DNA of 64,000 nt. It comes from JAHFUS01 sp035689115 (GTDB lineage Bacteria; Actinomycetota; Acidimicrobiia; Acidimicrobiales; GCA-2861595). Positions 8,322 to 19,372 of this stretch are shown in pieces. A program made the translations under genes and the position numbers. The notes beneath the pieces are model-generated. The model had not been told where the DNA came from. It was given only the letters and a program-made list of their open reading frames with translations, and searched no databases. Within the stretch, counting starts at the first letter, position 1. The number at the start of each line of letters is the position of its first letter. Where the stretch lies: the NCBI GenBank assembly GCA_035689115.1, contig DASSMA010000033.1, forward strand, positions 14,575 through 78,574, read 5' to 3'.

Positions 8322-8627
8322 CTACGGCTTCGGGGTGGCCCTGGTGGCCGCGGTGGGCGCCTTGGTGGCCGGCATGGCCGCCTCGAACAGCTTCGAGGCG
8401 AACTCCCGCTGGCTGGCGATGACCCGCTCGGTGAACCCGACGCCGACCTCGAAGTACTGGCTCGGCTTCATGGGCTCCGAGAAGGCCAGCTCCGGCAGGC
8501 GCGAGGCCAGCAACTCGACCGCCTCGGCCCAGCTGCGGACGCCCTCCAGCACGGCCCGCTGGCTCACCTTCAGGCCCTCGAAGAGCTTGTCCTGGATCTG
8601 GGTAGTGGTCTCGACTGCGGTGGGCAT
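8322..8627 (-). CDS. Phasin-like PHA granule protein
   Basis: About 101 residues from ATG 8627, chosen because AAAGGGGG lies 7 bases upstream. The protein is mostly amphipathic helix with Gln/Glu-rich faces (TQIQDKLFEGLKVSQRAV, and FTERVIASQREFASKLFEAA) and ends in an Ala/Thr/Pro/Lys tail, as seen in phasins that coat PHA granules. There is no catalytic motif. It is first in a minus-strand run with the XRE regulator and phaC and is divergent from the PhaJ-phaC2 genes, which supports the PHA role. The family assignment is by character and context rather than by a strict motif. Confidence 0.7.
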   Translation of the reverse strand: MPTAVETTTQIQDKLFEGLKVSQRAVLEGVRSWAEAVELLASRLPELAFSEPMKPSQYFEVGVGFTERVIASQREFASKLFEAAMPATKAPTAATRATPKP

Positions 8628-8661
8628 GGGAAGCCCCCTTTCTGGTGTCCTTGTGTTGCTA

Positions 8662-8690
8662 ACTTTACCACGCATCTGCTAGAAGGTAAA
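8662..8690 (-). promoter_or_regulatory. Candidate promoter of the phasin-XRE-phaC unit
   Basis: On the minus strand TTTACC (8685-8690) and TAAAGT (8662-8667) are separated by exactly 17 bases, a fair match to -35 and -10 boxes. Transcription would begin near 8655, leaving a leader of roughly 28 bases with the ribosome site before ATG 8627. Confidence 0.4.
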
Positions 8691-8705
8691 CATGCCAACA
8701 TGTTT
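8688..8705. promoter_or_regulatory. Inverted repeat, candidate operator
   Basis: AAACATG-CCAA-CATGTTT is a perfect 7-base inverted repeat overlapping the upstream edge of the candidate -35 box of the phasin promoter. The position suits a regulator site, and the XRE protein encoded just downstream is the obvious candidate ligand. No experimental support is visible in sequence. Confidence 0.4.
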
Positions 8706-8952
8706 GGGTCCCCGGCCGATCGGGCAGGTCGCGGTCGGCGGGGTGGGCGCTGCCCCGCGGATTGGAGCCACCGGCACGACACGGGGCGAATGGTTCAGCG
8801 GGGCGACACCGACACTTCTCGGTCCAGCCATCCGGCCGCAACGCGGCCAGGGCATCAATGGGACCGAAGGCCCTGCCGACCACCCGTGTGCGGGGTTCAC
8901 AATGGAGGTTGCGCCATCGACCACGTCCGTCCTGCCGGAGAAGGGAGCGCAC

Positions 8953-9447
8953 ATGTCCGACGCCGGATCGCCCGTCGTCATCGAACTTGCGGATCTGGCT
9001 GGTTGGGCGGGCAAGACGGTCGGCCACAGTTCGTGGCGCCGGGTCACCCAGGACGACGTCGACACCTTCGCCCGCCTCACCGGGGACGAGCAGTGGATCC
9101 ATGTCGACCCGGAGCGGGCCAAGAGCGGGCCCTTCGGCACCACGATCGCCCATGGCTACTTCACCCTGGCCCTGTCCACCGAGTTCCTCTACGAGCTGGT
9201 CACCATCGAGGGCGCCGGCATGATCCTGAACTACGGATCGGACCGGGTGCGTTACCCGTCGCCCCTTCCCGTCGACTCCATGATCCGGGCCCTGGTCGAG
9301 ATCCCCACGGTCACGTCCATCCCCGGCGGGTTCCAGGTCGTCTACCGCCTCACCTACGAGCGGGAGGGCGGCACCAAGCCGGTGTGCGTGGCCGACATCC
9401 TGTTCCGCTACTACGAGTCGGGACCCGGAGCGGCACCGCCGTCGTGA
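8953..9447 (+). CDS. MaoC-family (R)-enoyl-CoA hydratase, PhaJ-like
   Basis: 164 residues from ATG 8953, preceded by GGAGAAGGGAG. The hydratase-2 motif is present near residue 40-60: FARLTGDEQWIHVDPERA followed by GTTIAHGYFTLAL, with the catalytic Asp and His in GDEQWIH. The enzyme converts trans-2-enoyl-CoA to (R)-3-hydroxyacyl-CoA and so can feed beta-oxidation intermediates to PHA synthase. Its stop overlaps the GTG start of the second synthase by four bases (GTGA), so both are made together. This pairing strongly supports a PhaJ role, although MaoC proteins also act in other acyl-CoA routes. Confidence 0.85.
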   Translation: MSDAGSPVVIELADLAGWAGKTVGHSSWRRVTQDDVDTFARLTGDEQWIHVDPERAKSGPFGTTIAHGYFTLALSTEFLYELVTIEGAGMILNYGSDRVRYPSPLPVDSMIRALVEIPTVTSIPGGFQVVYRLTYEREGGTKPVCVADILFRYYESGPGAAPPS

Positions 9448-11096
9448 CCAGGCCAACGCCGCCCCTCGACCCGGCCGCCTTCGGGCCGTCGCTGGCCCGC
9501 CTCGCCGCCGGTCTGGCCGTCCACCCCCTCAACACGGCCGCCGCCGGCGTCCGCCTGGGCTCCGCCCTGGCGGTGGCCGGTGCCGAGACGGCGGCCCGGG
9601 CCGTGGGCTGGGACGGCGACACGGCGCTGGCGCCGGCGGCCGGCGACCGTCGCTTCTCCGACCCGGCATGGGAGCACAACCCGTGGTTCTTCGGCCAGCG
9701 CCAGGCCTACCTGGCGTGGGAGCGGTGGCTGAAGGAGCTGGCGGCCGCCGCCCGGCTCGACGGCAAGGACGCAGAGAAGGCCCGCATGGCCCTCGGGCTG
9801 CTGGCCGACGCGCTGGCGCCCACCAACTTCCTCGTCGGCCACCCGGCCGCCATGCGCAAGGCGGTGGAGACCAGGGGCGCCAGCGTGGTGGGCGGCCTGG
9901 CCAACTTCCTCCGGGACGTGGCCGCAAACAACGGCAAGCCCCGCCAGGTGGACTCCTCGCAGTTCGAGGTGGGCGTCAACCTCGCCTGCACCACCGGGAA
10001 GGTGGTCTACCGCAACGACCTGGTGGAGCTGATCCAGTACGAGCCGCAGACCGAGACGGTGTACGACACGCCGCTGGTGCTCAGCCCGCCGTGGATCAAC
10101 CGGTACTACATCATGGACCTGGCACCGGGCCGCAGCTTCGCCGAGTGGGCCGTCACCCACGGCCACACCACCTTCGCCCTCAGCTGGCGCAACCCCGACG
10201 CCTCCATGCGGGGCGTGGGCCTCGACGACTACATGCGGGGCGGCCTCCTCGAAACCCTTCGCGTGGTGTCCGACATCACCGGCGCGCCCGAGCTGAACAT
10301 CGTCGGGCTGTGCGTGGGCGGCACCCTGGCCGTGATGCTGGGGGCCTGGCTGGCCCACGACGGCGACCGCCGCATCCGCAGCGTCACGCTGCTCAACACG
10401 CTGGTCGACTTCTCCGAGCCCGGCCCCCTGGCGTCGTTCACCGACCCGGCGGCGATCGCCGGCGTGGAGCGCCGCATGGCCGAGCAGGGCTTCCTCGACG
10501 GGCGGGAGATGGCGGGCACGTTCGACGCCCTGCGGGCCAACGACCTGGTGTTCAACTACGTGGCCCCCAACTGGCTGATGGGCGAGACGCCGCCCGCCTT
10601 CGACATCCTGGCGTGGAACGCCGACTCGACCCGCGTGCCCGAGGCCGCCCATTCCGGCTACCTGCGGTCGTGCTACCTCGGCAACGAGCTGGCGAAGGGC
10701 ACCATGACCCTGGGCGGACGGGTGCTCGACCCCCACGCCGTCGAGTCCGACGCCTACCTGCTGGCGGCGGAGAAGGACCACATCACCCCCTGGAAGTCGT
10801 CGTACGCCACGACGCACCTCCTGGGCGGGAAGGTGCGCTTCGTGCTCACCTCGGCCGGCCACATCGCCGGCATCGTCAACCCGCCCGGCCCCAAGCGCAA
10901 GCACTGGACCAACCCGGCGCTGCCCCCAACGGCGGATGCATGGCTGGAGGGCGCCACCGAGCACCCCGGAACCTGGTGGGACGACTGGACGGACTGGGCC
11001 CGCACGCGTGCGGGCCGCCGCCGGCCGCCCCCGCCGTTGGGCAGCGATGCCCACCCGGTGCTCGGCGACGCCCCTGGCACCTACGTCCACGGATAG
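9444..11096 (+). CDS. phaC: Polyhydroxyalkanoate synthase (second copy)
   Basis: 550 residues, closely similar in motif order to the first synthase: AWEHNPWFFG near 76, the box GLCVGG with nucleophile C290, D445 in AAEKDHITPW and H473 in SAGHIAGIVNP. The start is GTG 9444, overlapping the PhaJ stop as GTGA. Both proteins end in a matching GTYVH tail, which suggests a duplication inside this locus. Having two synthases, one coupled to a phasin and one to a hydratase, may allow different monomer ranges or expression conditions, but that is inference. Confidence 0.9.
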   Translation: MTRPTPPLDPAAFGPSLARLAAGLAVHPLNTAAAGVRLGSALAVAGAETAARAVGWDGDTALAPAAGDRRFSDPAWEHNPWFFGQRQAYLAWERWLKELAAAARLDGKDAEKARMALGLLADALAPTNFLVGHPAAMRKAVETRGASVVGGLANFLRDVAANNGKPRQVDSSQFEVGVNLACTTGKVVYRNDLVELIQYEPQTETVYDTPLVLSPPWINRYYIMDLAPGRSFAEWAVTHGHTTFALSWRNPDASMRGVGLDDYMRGGLLETLRVVSDITGAPELNIVGLCVGGTLAVMLGAWLAHDGDRRIRSVTLLNTLVDFSEPGPLASFTDPAAIAGVERRMAEQGFLDGREMAGTFDALRANDLVFNYVAPNWLMGETPPAFDILAWNADSTRVPEAAHSGYLRSCYLGNELAKGTMTLGGRVLDPHAVESDAYLLAAEKDHITPWKSSYATTHLLGGKVRFVLTSAGHIAGIVNPPGPKRKHWTNPALPPTADAWLEGATEHPGTWWDDWTDWARTRAGRRRPPPPLGSDAHPVLGDAPGTYVHG

Positions 11097-11111
11097 CTGA
11101 GGGAGGACCTC

Positions 11112-11978
11112 ATGACCACCACCATCAAATCGGTCGGGATCGCCGGCTCGGGCCTGATGGCCGCCGGCATCGCCGAGGTCATGGCCACCACCGGTCACGA
11201 GGTGGTGATGCGCTGCCGGTCGCAGGGCAGCGCCGACAAGGTGCAGGGGAAGATCGAGGGCTCGCTCGCCCGCCAGCTCGAGAAGGGCACCATGGGTGAA
11301 GGCGAGCACGCCGAGGTCCTCGACCGCATCCACGTCACCACCGACCTCGAGCGCCTCGACGTGTGCGAGCTGGTCATCGAGACCGTCGTCGAGGACCTGG
11401 CGGTGAAGAAGGATCTGTTCCGCCAGCTGGACGACGTCTGCCGCGACGACGCCATCCTCACCACCAACACGTCCACTCTCCCCGTGGTCGAGATGGCCAT
11501 GGCCACCGACCGGCCGGAGCGGGTCCTCGGGCTGCACTTCTTCAACCCCGCCACCAAGATGCCCCTCGTCGAGGTGGTGCCGGCCATCACCACCGCGCCC
11601 GAGGTCGTCGACACGGTTCGGGAGTTCGCCGTCCAGTGCCGCAAGGAGCCGGTGACGGTGAAGGACAGCGCCGGCTTCATCGTGAACGCCCTGCTGTTCC
11701 CGTACCTCAACTCGGCGGTGAAGATGCTGGAGAGCGGCGTGGCCACCAAGGAGGACATCGACGCGGCCATGAAGGGCGGCTGCGGGTTCCCCATGGGTCC
11801 GCTGGCCCTCCTCGACCTGATCGGGCTCGACACCAGCGTGGCCGTCCTCCACGCGCTCCAGGAGGAGCGCAACGACTCGTGCTGCAACCCGGCACCGCTG
11901 CTCAAGCGCATGGTCACGGCCAGGCAGCTGGGCCGCAAGACCGGCCAGGGCTTCTACACCTATCCGGCCCGGCACTGA
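11112..11978 (+). CDS. 3-hydroxyacyl-CoA (3-hydroxybutyryl-CoA) dehydrogenase
   Basis: 288 residues starting at ATG 11112 with GAGGGAGGACC upstream. The N-terminal NAD-binding Rossmann motif is GIAGSGLMAAGIAEVMA. The substrate-site region LGLHFFNPATKMPLVEVV contains the catalytic His of the family, and the C-terminal dimer domain begins near residue 185 (DSAGFIVNALLFPYLN). The enzyme interconverts (S)-3-hydroxyacyl-CoA and 3-oxoacyl-CoA in the cytoplasm. It follows phaC2 by 15 bases and is probably in its operon, linking PHA precursors with beta-oxidation. A related protein is encoded at 16198. Confidence 0.9.
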   Translation: MTTTIKSVGIAGSGLMAAGIAEVMATTGHEVVMRCRSQGSADKVQGKIEGSLARQLEKGTMGEGEHAEVLDRIHVTTDLERLDVCELVIETVVEDLAVKKDLFRQLDDVCRDDAILTTNTSTLPVVEMAMATDRPERVLGLHFFNPATKMPLVEVVPAITTAPEVVDTVREFAVQCRKEPVTVKDSAGFIVNALLFPYLNSAVKMLESGVATKEDIDAAMKGGCGFPMGPLALLDLIGLDTSVAVLHALQEERNDSCCNPAPLLKRMVTARQLGRKTGQGFYTYPARH

Positions 11979-12059
11979 CGCAGCGGCACTAGCCGCCGTC
12001 GTCACCGACACCACTCGTTCGCCGCGCGCGCCTGCGCGCCCGTCCCTGGGGGACCTTTC

Positions 12060-14764
<2,705 letters not shown>

Positions 14765-14768
<4 letters not shown>

Positions 14769-16201
14769 GCGTGGCCCGGCGCACCAAGATCTGCTGCACC
14801 CTCGGCCCGGCCACGTCGACGGCCGGCGCCATCGGGGCGCTGGTGGACGCCGGGATGGACGTGGCCCGCCTCAACCTGTCCCACGGCACCCACGCCGACC
14901 ACGCCGCGCTGTACGAGCGGGTGCGGGCGGCGTCGGACGCGTCCGGGCGGGCCGTCGGGGTGCTGGCCGACCTCCAGGGCCCCAAGATCCGCGTGGGGCG
15001 CTTCGCCGGCGGGGCGGCCGTCCTCGCCCCCGGGTCGCGCGTGGTGGTGACCCCGGAGGACGGCGAGGGCGACAGCGGGCACCTCTCGATCAGCTACGAC
15101 GCCCTGGCGCGTGAGCTGGCCCCCGGCGACACGCTGCTGCTGGACGACGGGATGCTGAAGCTGTGCGCGGTGTCGTCCGACGGCCGGTCGGTGAGCTGCG
15201 AGGTGGTGGAGGGCGGGCCCGTCTCCGACCACAAGGGCGTGAACTTTCCGGGCGCCAACCTGCGGGCGCCGGCCCTCACCGAGAAGGACGCCGTGGACCT
15301 GGCCTTCGCCCTCGGCCTCGGCGTCGACCTGGTGGCCCTGTCGTTCGTCCGCGAGGCGTCCGACGCGGCGGCGGTGCGGTCGGTGATGGACGCCTTCGGG
15401 CGGCGGGTGCCCGTGATCGCCAAGATCGAGAAGCCGGAGGCGGTGGACCGCCTCGACGCCATCGCCACCGCCTTCGACGGCCTCATGGTGGCGAGGGGTG
15501 ACCTGGGCATCGAGGTGTCGGCCGAGCGGGTCCCGCTGGTGCAGAAGGACATCGCCCAGATCGGGCGCGACCGGGGCAAGCCGGTCATCGTGGCCACGCA
15601 CCTGCTGGAGTCGATGACCCACCGCTCCCGGCCCACCCGGGCCGAGGCGTCCGACGTGGCCAACGCCGTGCTCGACGGCGCCGACATGCTCATGTTCTCG
15701 GGCGAGACCAGCGTGGGCGAGCACCCCGTCGAGGTGGTCGCCACCGCGTCGCGCATCGCCGCCACCATCGAGGAGCACGCCCTGGCCCGCATGCCGCCGG
15801 TGCGGCCGGCGCCGTCGCCGGAGGACGCGGTGGCGGCGGCCGCCACGGGCATCGCCGTGACGGTGGGCGCCCGGGCGGTTGCGGTGTTCACCCAATCGGG
15901 GCGAACCGCCCAGCGGGTGGCCAGCCACCGCTCGGCGGTGCCGGTGGTCGCCTTCACCACCGAGCAGGCGGTGCGCAGCCGGCTGGCGGCGGCATGGGGT
16001 GTGGAGACGTTCCTGGGCCCGCTGGCCAGCGGCCCGCGGGCGGCCGTGGCGCAGGTGAATGATGTCCTGTTGCGCCACGGACGCGGCGTTCCGGGCGAGC
16101 GGGTGGTCGTGGTAGCCGGGCGCCCGGGGCAATCTGGAACTACCAACACCGTGCTGGTACACGAGCTGGCGTGGTCGGAACAGGAGGTATCGGCGTGGTG
16201 A
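14765..16201 (+). CDS. pyk: Pyruvate kinase
   Basis: 478 residues converting phosphoenolpyruvate and ADP to pyruvate and ATP. Motifs in order: RTKICCTLGPAT at the start, ARLNLSHG, LQGPKIRVGRF, LLDDGMLKL, VIAKIEKPEAVDRLD with the catalytic Lys, and the metal-binding VARGDLGIEV. The C-terminal regulatory domain reads AVFTQSGRTAQRVASHRSAVPVV. The start is GTG 14765, overlapping the aceE stop; GTG 14771 is an alternative. Its own stop overlaps the next dehydrogenase by GTGA. Coupling the last glycolytic step to pyruvate dehydrogenase would give coordinated supply of acetyl-CoA. Confidence 0.95.
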
Positions 16202-17055
16202 CGCCGCTGGAGCGTGTCGGAATCGTTGGCTGCGGGCTCATGGGCTCGGGAATCGCGGAGGTGTGCGCGCGAGCCGGCCTTGACGTCCTCGTCAGCGAGG
16301 TCGACGAGGAGGCGGTGGAGGCCGGCCGGGAGCGCATCCACACCTCGCTGGAGCGGGCCCGCAAGCGCGGCAAGGTCACCGAGGAGGAGGAGGCCCGCAT
16401 CCTCTCCGTGCTGCGCTTCACCATCGACCTGGGCGACATGGCCGACCGAGAGCTGGTGATCGAGGCGGTCCCCGAGTCCGAGCGCCTCAAGCTCGAGGTG
16501 TTCGGCGCCCTCGACAAGGTGGTGGCCGATGACGCCATCCTCGCCTCCAACACCTCGTCCATCCCGATCATGAAGCTGGCCATGGCCACCACCCGGCCGC
16601 GCAAGGTCGTGGGGATCCACTTCTTCAGCCCGGTGCCGGTGCTGAAGCTGGTCGAGCTGGTGCCCTCGCTGTGGACCGACGAGCCCACCATCGAGGCGGC
16701 CGAATCGTTCGCCACCGGGCTGGGCAAGCAGGTGATCCGCTGCAAGGACCGGGCCGGCTTCATCGTCAACGCCCTGCTGATCCCCTACATCATCCAGGCC
16801 ATCCGCATGCTGGAGTCCGGGTTCGCCACCGAGGAGGACATCGACCACGGGATGGTCCTGGGGTGCAACCATCCGATGGGGCCCTTGGCGCTGGCCGACT
16901 TCATCGGCCTCGACACCACCATGGCCGCCGCCCAGTCGCTCTACGACGAGTTCAAGGAGCCGCTGTACGCCCCGCCGCCCCTGCTCTCGCGCATGGTGGA
17001 GGGCGGGCTGCTGGGCCGCAAGACGGGCCGCGGCTTCTACGTCTACGACGAGTAG
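16198..17055 (+). CDS. 3-hydroxyacyl-CoA dehydrogenase (second copy)
   Basis: 285 residues with the Rossmann motif GIVGCGLMGSGIAEVCARAG, the active-site block VGIHFFSPVPVLKLVELV and the C-terminal domain beginning CKDRAGFIVNALLIPYI. It is a member of the same family as the protein at 11112. The start GTG 16198 overlaps the pyruvate kinase stop; GTG 16195 is equally possible since AGGAGG lies 7-10 bases upstream. Being the third gene of the aceE-pyk unit suggests a role in turning acetyl-CoA-derived units toward or away from storage polymer, but a beta-oxidation role is also possible. Confidence 0.9.
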   Translation: MTPLERVGIVGCGLMGSGIAEVCARAGLDVLVSEVDEEAVEAGRERIHTSLERARKRGKVTEEEEARILSVLRFTIDLGDMADRELVIEAVPESERLKLEVFGALDKVVADDAILASNTSSIPIMKLAMATTRPRKVVGIHFFSPVPVLKLVELVPSLWTDEPTIEAAESFATGLGKQVIRCKDRAGFIVNALLIPYIIQAIRMLESGFATEEDIDHGMVLGCNHPMGPLALADFIGLDTTMAAAQSLYDEFKEPLYAPPPLLSRMVEGGLLGRKTGRGFYVYDE

Positions 17056-17060
17056 GCGCG

Positions 17061-17330
17061 CTACGGCGGGGTGAGCAGGCCGCCCAGGTCGCCGCCCGTG
17101 CTCGGCGGCGCCGGCGCGGGGGCGGTGGTGGTCACCGGAGGAGCCTCACGGGTGCGGGGGGCGTTGGTCTGGCCCACGGCGACGACGGCGACGAGGACCA
17201 GGGCCACGGCCAGGGCGGCGAGTGCGGCCCTGGCGACCGCTGCCACCGCCCGGTCAGCAGGCTGGGTGGTCGAGAGCGCCAACCGCACAGGTACGAGGGT
17301 AGGAATGCCGCCCAGCGACCCGAAGGGCAC
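17061..17330 (-). CDS. Small single-pass membrane or secreted protein
   Basis: About 89 residues from GTG 17330, with AAGGGA six bases upstream. One hydrophobic segment of about 23 residues runs from AVAAVARAALAALAVALV, followed by a Thr/Pro-rich tail (TTTAPAPAPPST) ending GGLLTPP. This looks like a signal anchor with a short disordered outer tail. I recognise no family. It lies 5 bases from the stop of the convergent dehydrogenase gene and downstream of the thiolase on the same strand. Confidence 0.5.
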   Translation of the reverse strand: MPFGSLGGIPTLVPVRLALSTTQPADRAVAAVARAALAALAVALVLVAVVAVGQTNAPRTREAPPVTTTAPAPAPPSTGGDLGGLLTPP

Positions 17331-17360
17331 AAGGTCCCTTCCGGCAGGGGCACTGGTCCG

Positions 17361-18541
17361 TCAGGTTTCCAGGACCATGGCCACCCCCTGGCCCACGCCC
17401 ACGCACATGGCGGCCAGGCCGAACCCGCCGCCCCGCCGGCGCAGCTCCCACGCCAGCGTGGTGAGGATGCGGGCGCCCGACGAACCGAGCGGGTGGCCGA
17501 GGGCGATCCCCCCGCCGTTCACGTTCACGACAGAGGGGGGTCGAGGTCCTTCCAGTGGGCCAGGCAGGCGAGGGCCTGGGCGGCGAAAGCCTCGTTCAGC
17601 TCGACCAGGGACAGATCGCCCCAACCGATGCCGGCCCGCTCCAGGGCGAGGGCGGACGCCTCCACCGGCCCGAGGCCGTAGTCACGGGGGTCGAGGGCGG
17701 TGACGGCGCGCGACACCACCCGTGCCAGGGGCTCGGCGCCCAGGGCGGCGGCCGCCCGCTCACTCGCCAGCACGAGGGCGGAGGCCCCGTCGGAGAACGG
17801 GGACGAGTTGCCGGCGGTGACGGTGCCGTCGGGCCGGAAGGCGGGCGGCAGCCCGGCCAGGGCCTCGGCGGTGGTGTTGGCCCGCACCGTCTCGTCCTGC
17901 GGCAGCGCCGCCTGCGGCGCCCGCACCACCTCGGCGGCGAAGCGCCCCTCCTCCCACGCTCGCGCCGCCTTGCGGTGGCTCTCCAGGGCGAAGGCGTCCT
18001 GCTCCTCCCGGCCGATCCCGTACTCGTCGGCCAGCCGCTCGGCGCCCTGCCCGAGGGAGGCGGTCCACGCGGTCGGCATGGCGGGGTTCACCATGCGCCA
18101 GCCGAGGGTGGTGGAGTGGAGCACCTCGTCGCCCCGGGGGTGCCCGGCGCCCGGCTTGAGCAGCACCCACGGCGCCCTGGTCATCGACTCCACGCCGCCG
18201 GCCACGCAGACCGACGCGTCGCCCATCGCGATGGCCCGGCTGGCCGAGGCGACCGCCTCCATGCCCGAGCCGCACAGCCGGTTCACGGTGGCGCCCGGCA
18301 CGCTCGTGGGCAGCCCGGCCAGCAGGACGGCCATGCGGGCCACGTCGCGGTTGTCCTCGCCGGCGCCGTTGGCGTCGCCCATCCACACGTCGTCGATCGT
18401 CGCCGGGTCCAGGCCCCGCACCCGCCCGACGGCCTGCCCGACCACGGCGGCCGCCAGGTCGTCGGGCCGCACGCCGGCGTAGCCGCCCCCGTAGCGGCCC
18501 ACCGGGAGCCGCACGGCGTCGAGGACGAAGACGTCGTTCAT
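17361..18541 (-). CDS. Thiolase, probably 3-oxoadipyl-CoA thiolase (frameshifted)
   Basis: The N-terminal 330 residues read normally from ATG 18541: VFVLDAVRLPVGRYGGGY, the nucleophile motif LCGSGMEAV, and LVELNEAFAAQALACLAHW. The frame then ends at 17525, while the missing end (NVNGGGIALGHPLGSSGARI and the second-Cys motif MCVGVGQGVAM) continues in another frame to 17361. The break is at a run of six G at 17535-17540; one extra base restores the reading DPPSVVNVNGGG. The gene is therefore either recently broken or carries a sequencing error. It overlaps the upstream CoA-transferase beta gene by ATGA and completes the last steps of the beta-ketoadipate pathway, giving acetyl-CoA and succinyl-CoA. 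Confidence 0.8.
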
Positions 18542-19290
18542 GCGGGTGCAGTGGCCTGGAGTGCTCGGAGCGCGTCAAGCTCCTCGTCCGACGGGGGCGG
18601 GGTCTCGGTGAGCCCGGCGGCGACCCGCAGCTCCCAGCCGGTGGCGTTCCGGGCCTGCTCCACGGTGACGCCGGGGTGGAGCGAGACGAGGGTGAGCTCG
18701 CAGGTGTCTGGGTCGGGGCGCAGGAGGCCGAGGTCGGTGACCACCAGCGTCGGCCCCCGGCCGGGGAGCCGGAGGCGCTTCCGGTCGCCCGGCCCGTCGC
18801 CGAAGCCCACCGAGGTGCGGAACCCGACCCGGTCCACGAACGTGCGCCGGGACTGGCGGACGACCACGAACACCTCGCCGCAGGCGGCGGCGATCTCCGG
18901 CGCCCCGCCCGCACCGGGCAGCCGCACCTTGGGGTGGTCGTAGTCGCCGATGACGGTCGTGTTGATGTTGGCCAGGCGGTCCAGCTCGGCGGCGCCCAGG
19001 AAGCCGACCTGGATGCGGCCGGCCTGGAGCCAGTAGGCGAAGATCTCCGGCACCGACACCACCGAGTCGGCCGTCTCGGCCAGGCCCGAGTCGCCGATCG
19101 AGAGCGGCAGCCGGCGGGGCTTGGCGCCGATGCAGCCCGACTCGTAGACCAGCACCAGGTCCGGCGAGTGGGTGCGGCGGGCCAGGTTGGCGGCGGTGCT
19201 GGGGAGCCCGATGCCGACGAAGACGGTGCGGACGCCGGCGAGGGCGCGGGCGGCCGCCACGGTCATCATCTCGTCGGCCGACCAGCTCAC
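18538..19290 (-). CDS. 3-oxoadipate CoA-transferase, beta subunit
   Basis: About 250 residues from GTG 19290. The fold-typical start (SADEMMTVAAARALAG), VGIGLPSTAANLARR, the active-site-like segment VYESGCIGAKPRRLPLSIGD and VGFLGAAELDRLANINTT match the CatJ/PcaJ type subunit. In this family a Glu of the beta subunit forms the enzyme-CoA thioester; the E in VYESG is the likely residue. With the alpha subunit it moves CoA from succinyl-CoA to 3-oxoadipate. The gene overlaps the thiolase start by ATGA. A glutaconate or steroid-degradation CoA-transferase is an alternative, but the thiolase partner favours 3-oxoadipate. Confidence 0.8.
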   Translation of the reverse strand: MSWSADEMMTVAAARALAGVRTVFVGIGLPSTAANLARRTHSPDLVLVYESGCIGAKPRRLPLSIGDSGLAETADSVVSVPEIFAYWLQAGRIQVGFLGAAELDRLANINTTVIGDYDHPKVRLPGAGGAPEIAAACGEVFVVVRQSRRTFVDRVGFRTSVGFGDGPGDRKRLRLPGRGPTLVVTDLGLLRPDPDTCELTLVSLHPGVTVEQARNATGWELRVAAGLTETPPPSDEELDALRALQATAPA

Positions 19291-19372
19291 GGATACCCAC
19301 CGCCCACCGCTCCGGTCGGCAGATCGGTGCGGTTGCCGGACCGGTTCGCCGACCAGACCGAGGCGATTCTCC

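Larger units (their letters stand above)
8628..8952. other. Divergent control region between phasin and PhaJ genes
   Basis: This 325-base gap separates two divergent PHA units. The part next to the phasin gene is A/T-rich for this genome and carries a plausible promoter and an inverted repeat (listed separately). The rest, about 8710-8940, is G+C-rich with no convincing gene; an open frame from 8692 runs through it but its translation looks non-coding before the PhaJ start at 8953. Confidence 0.5.
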
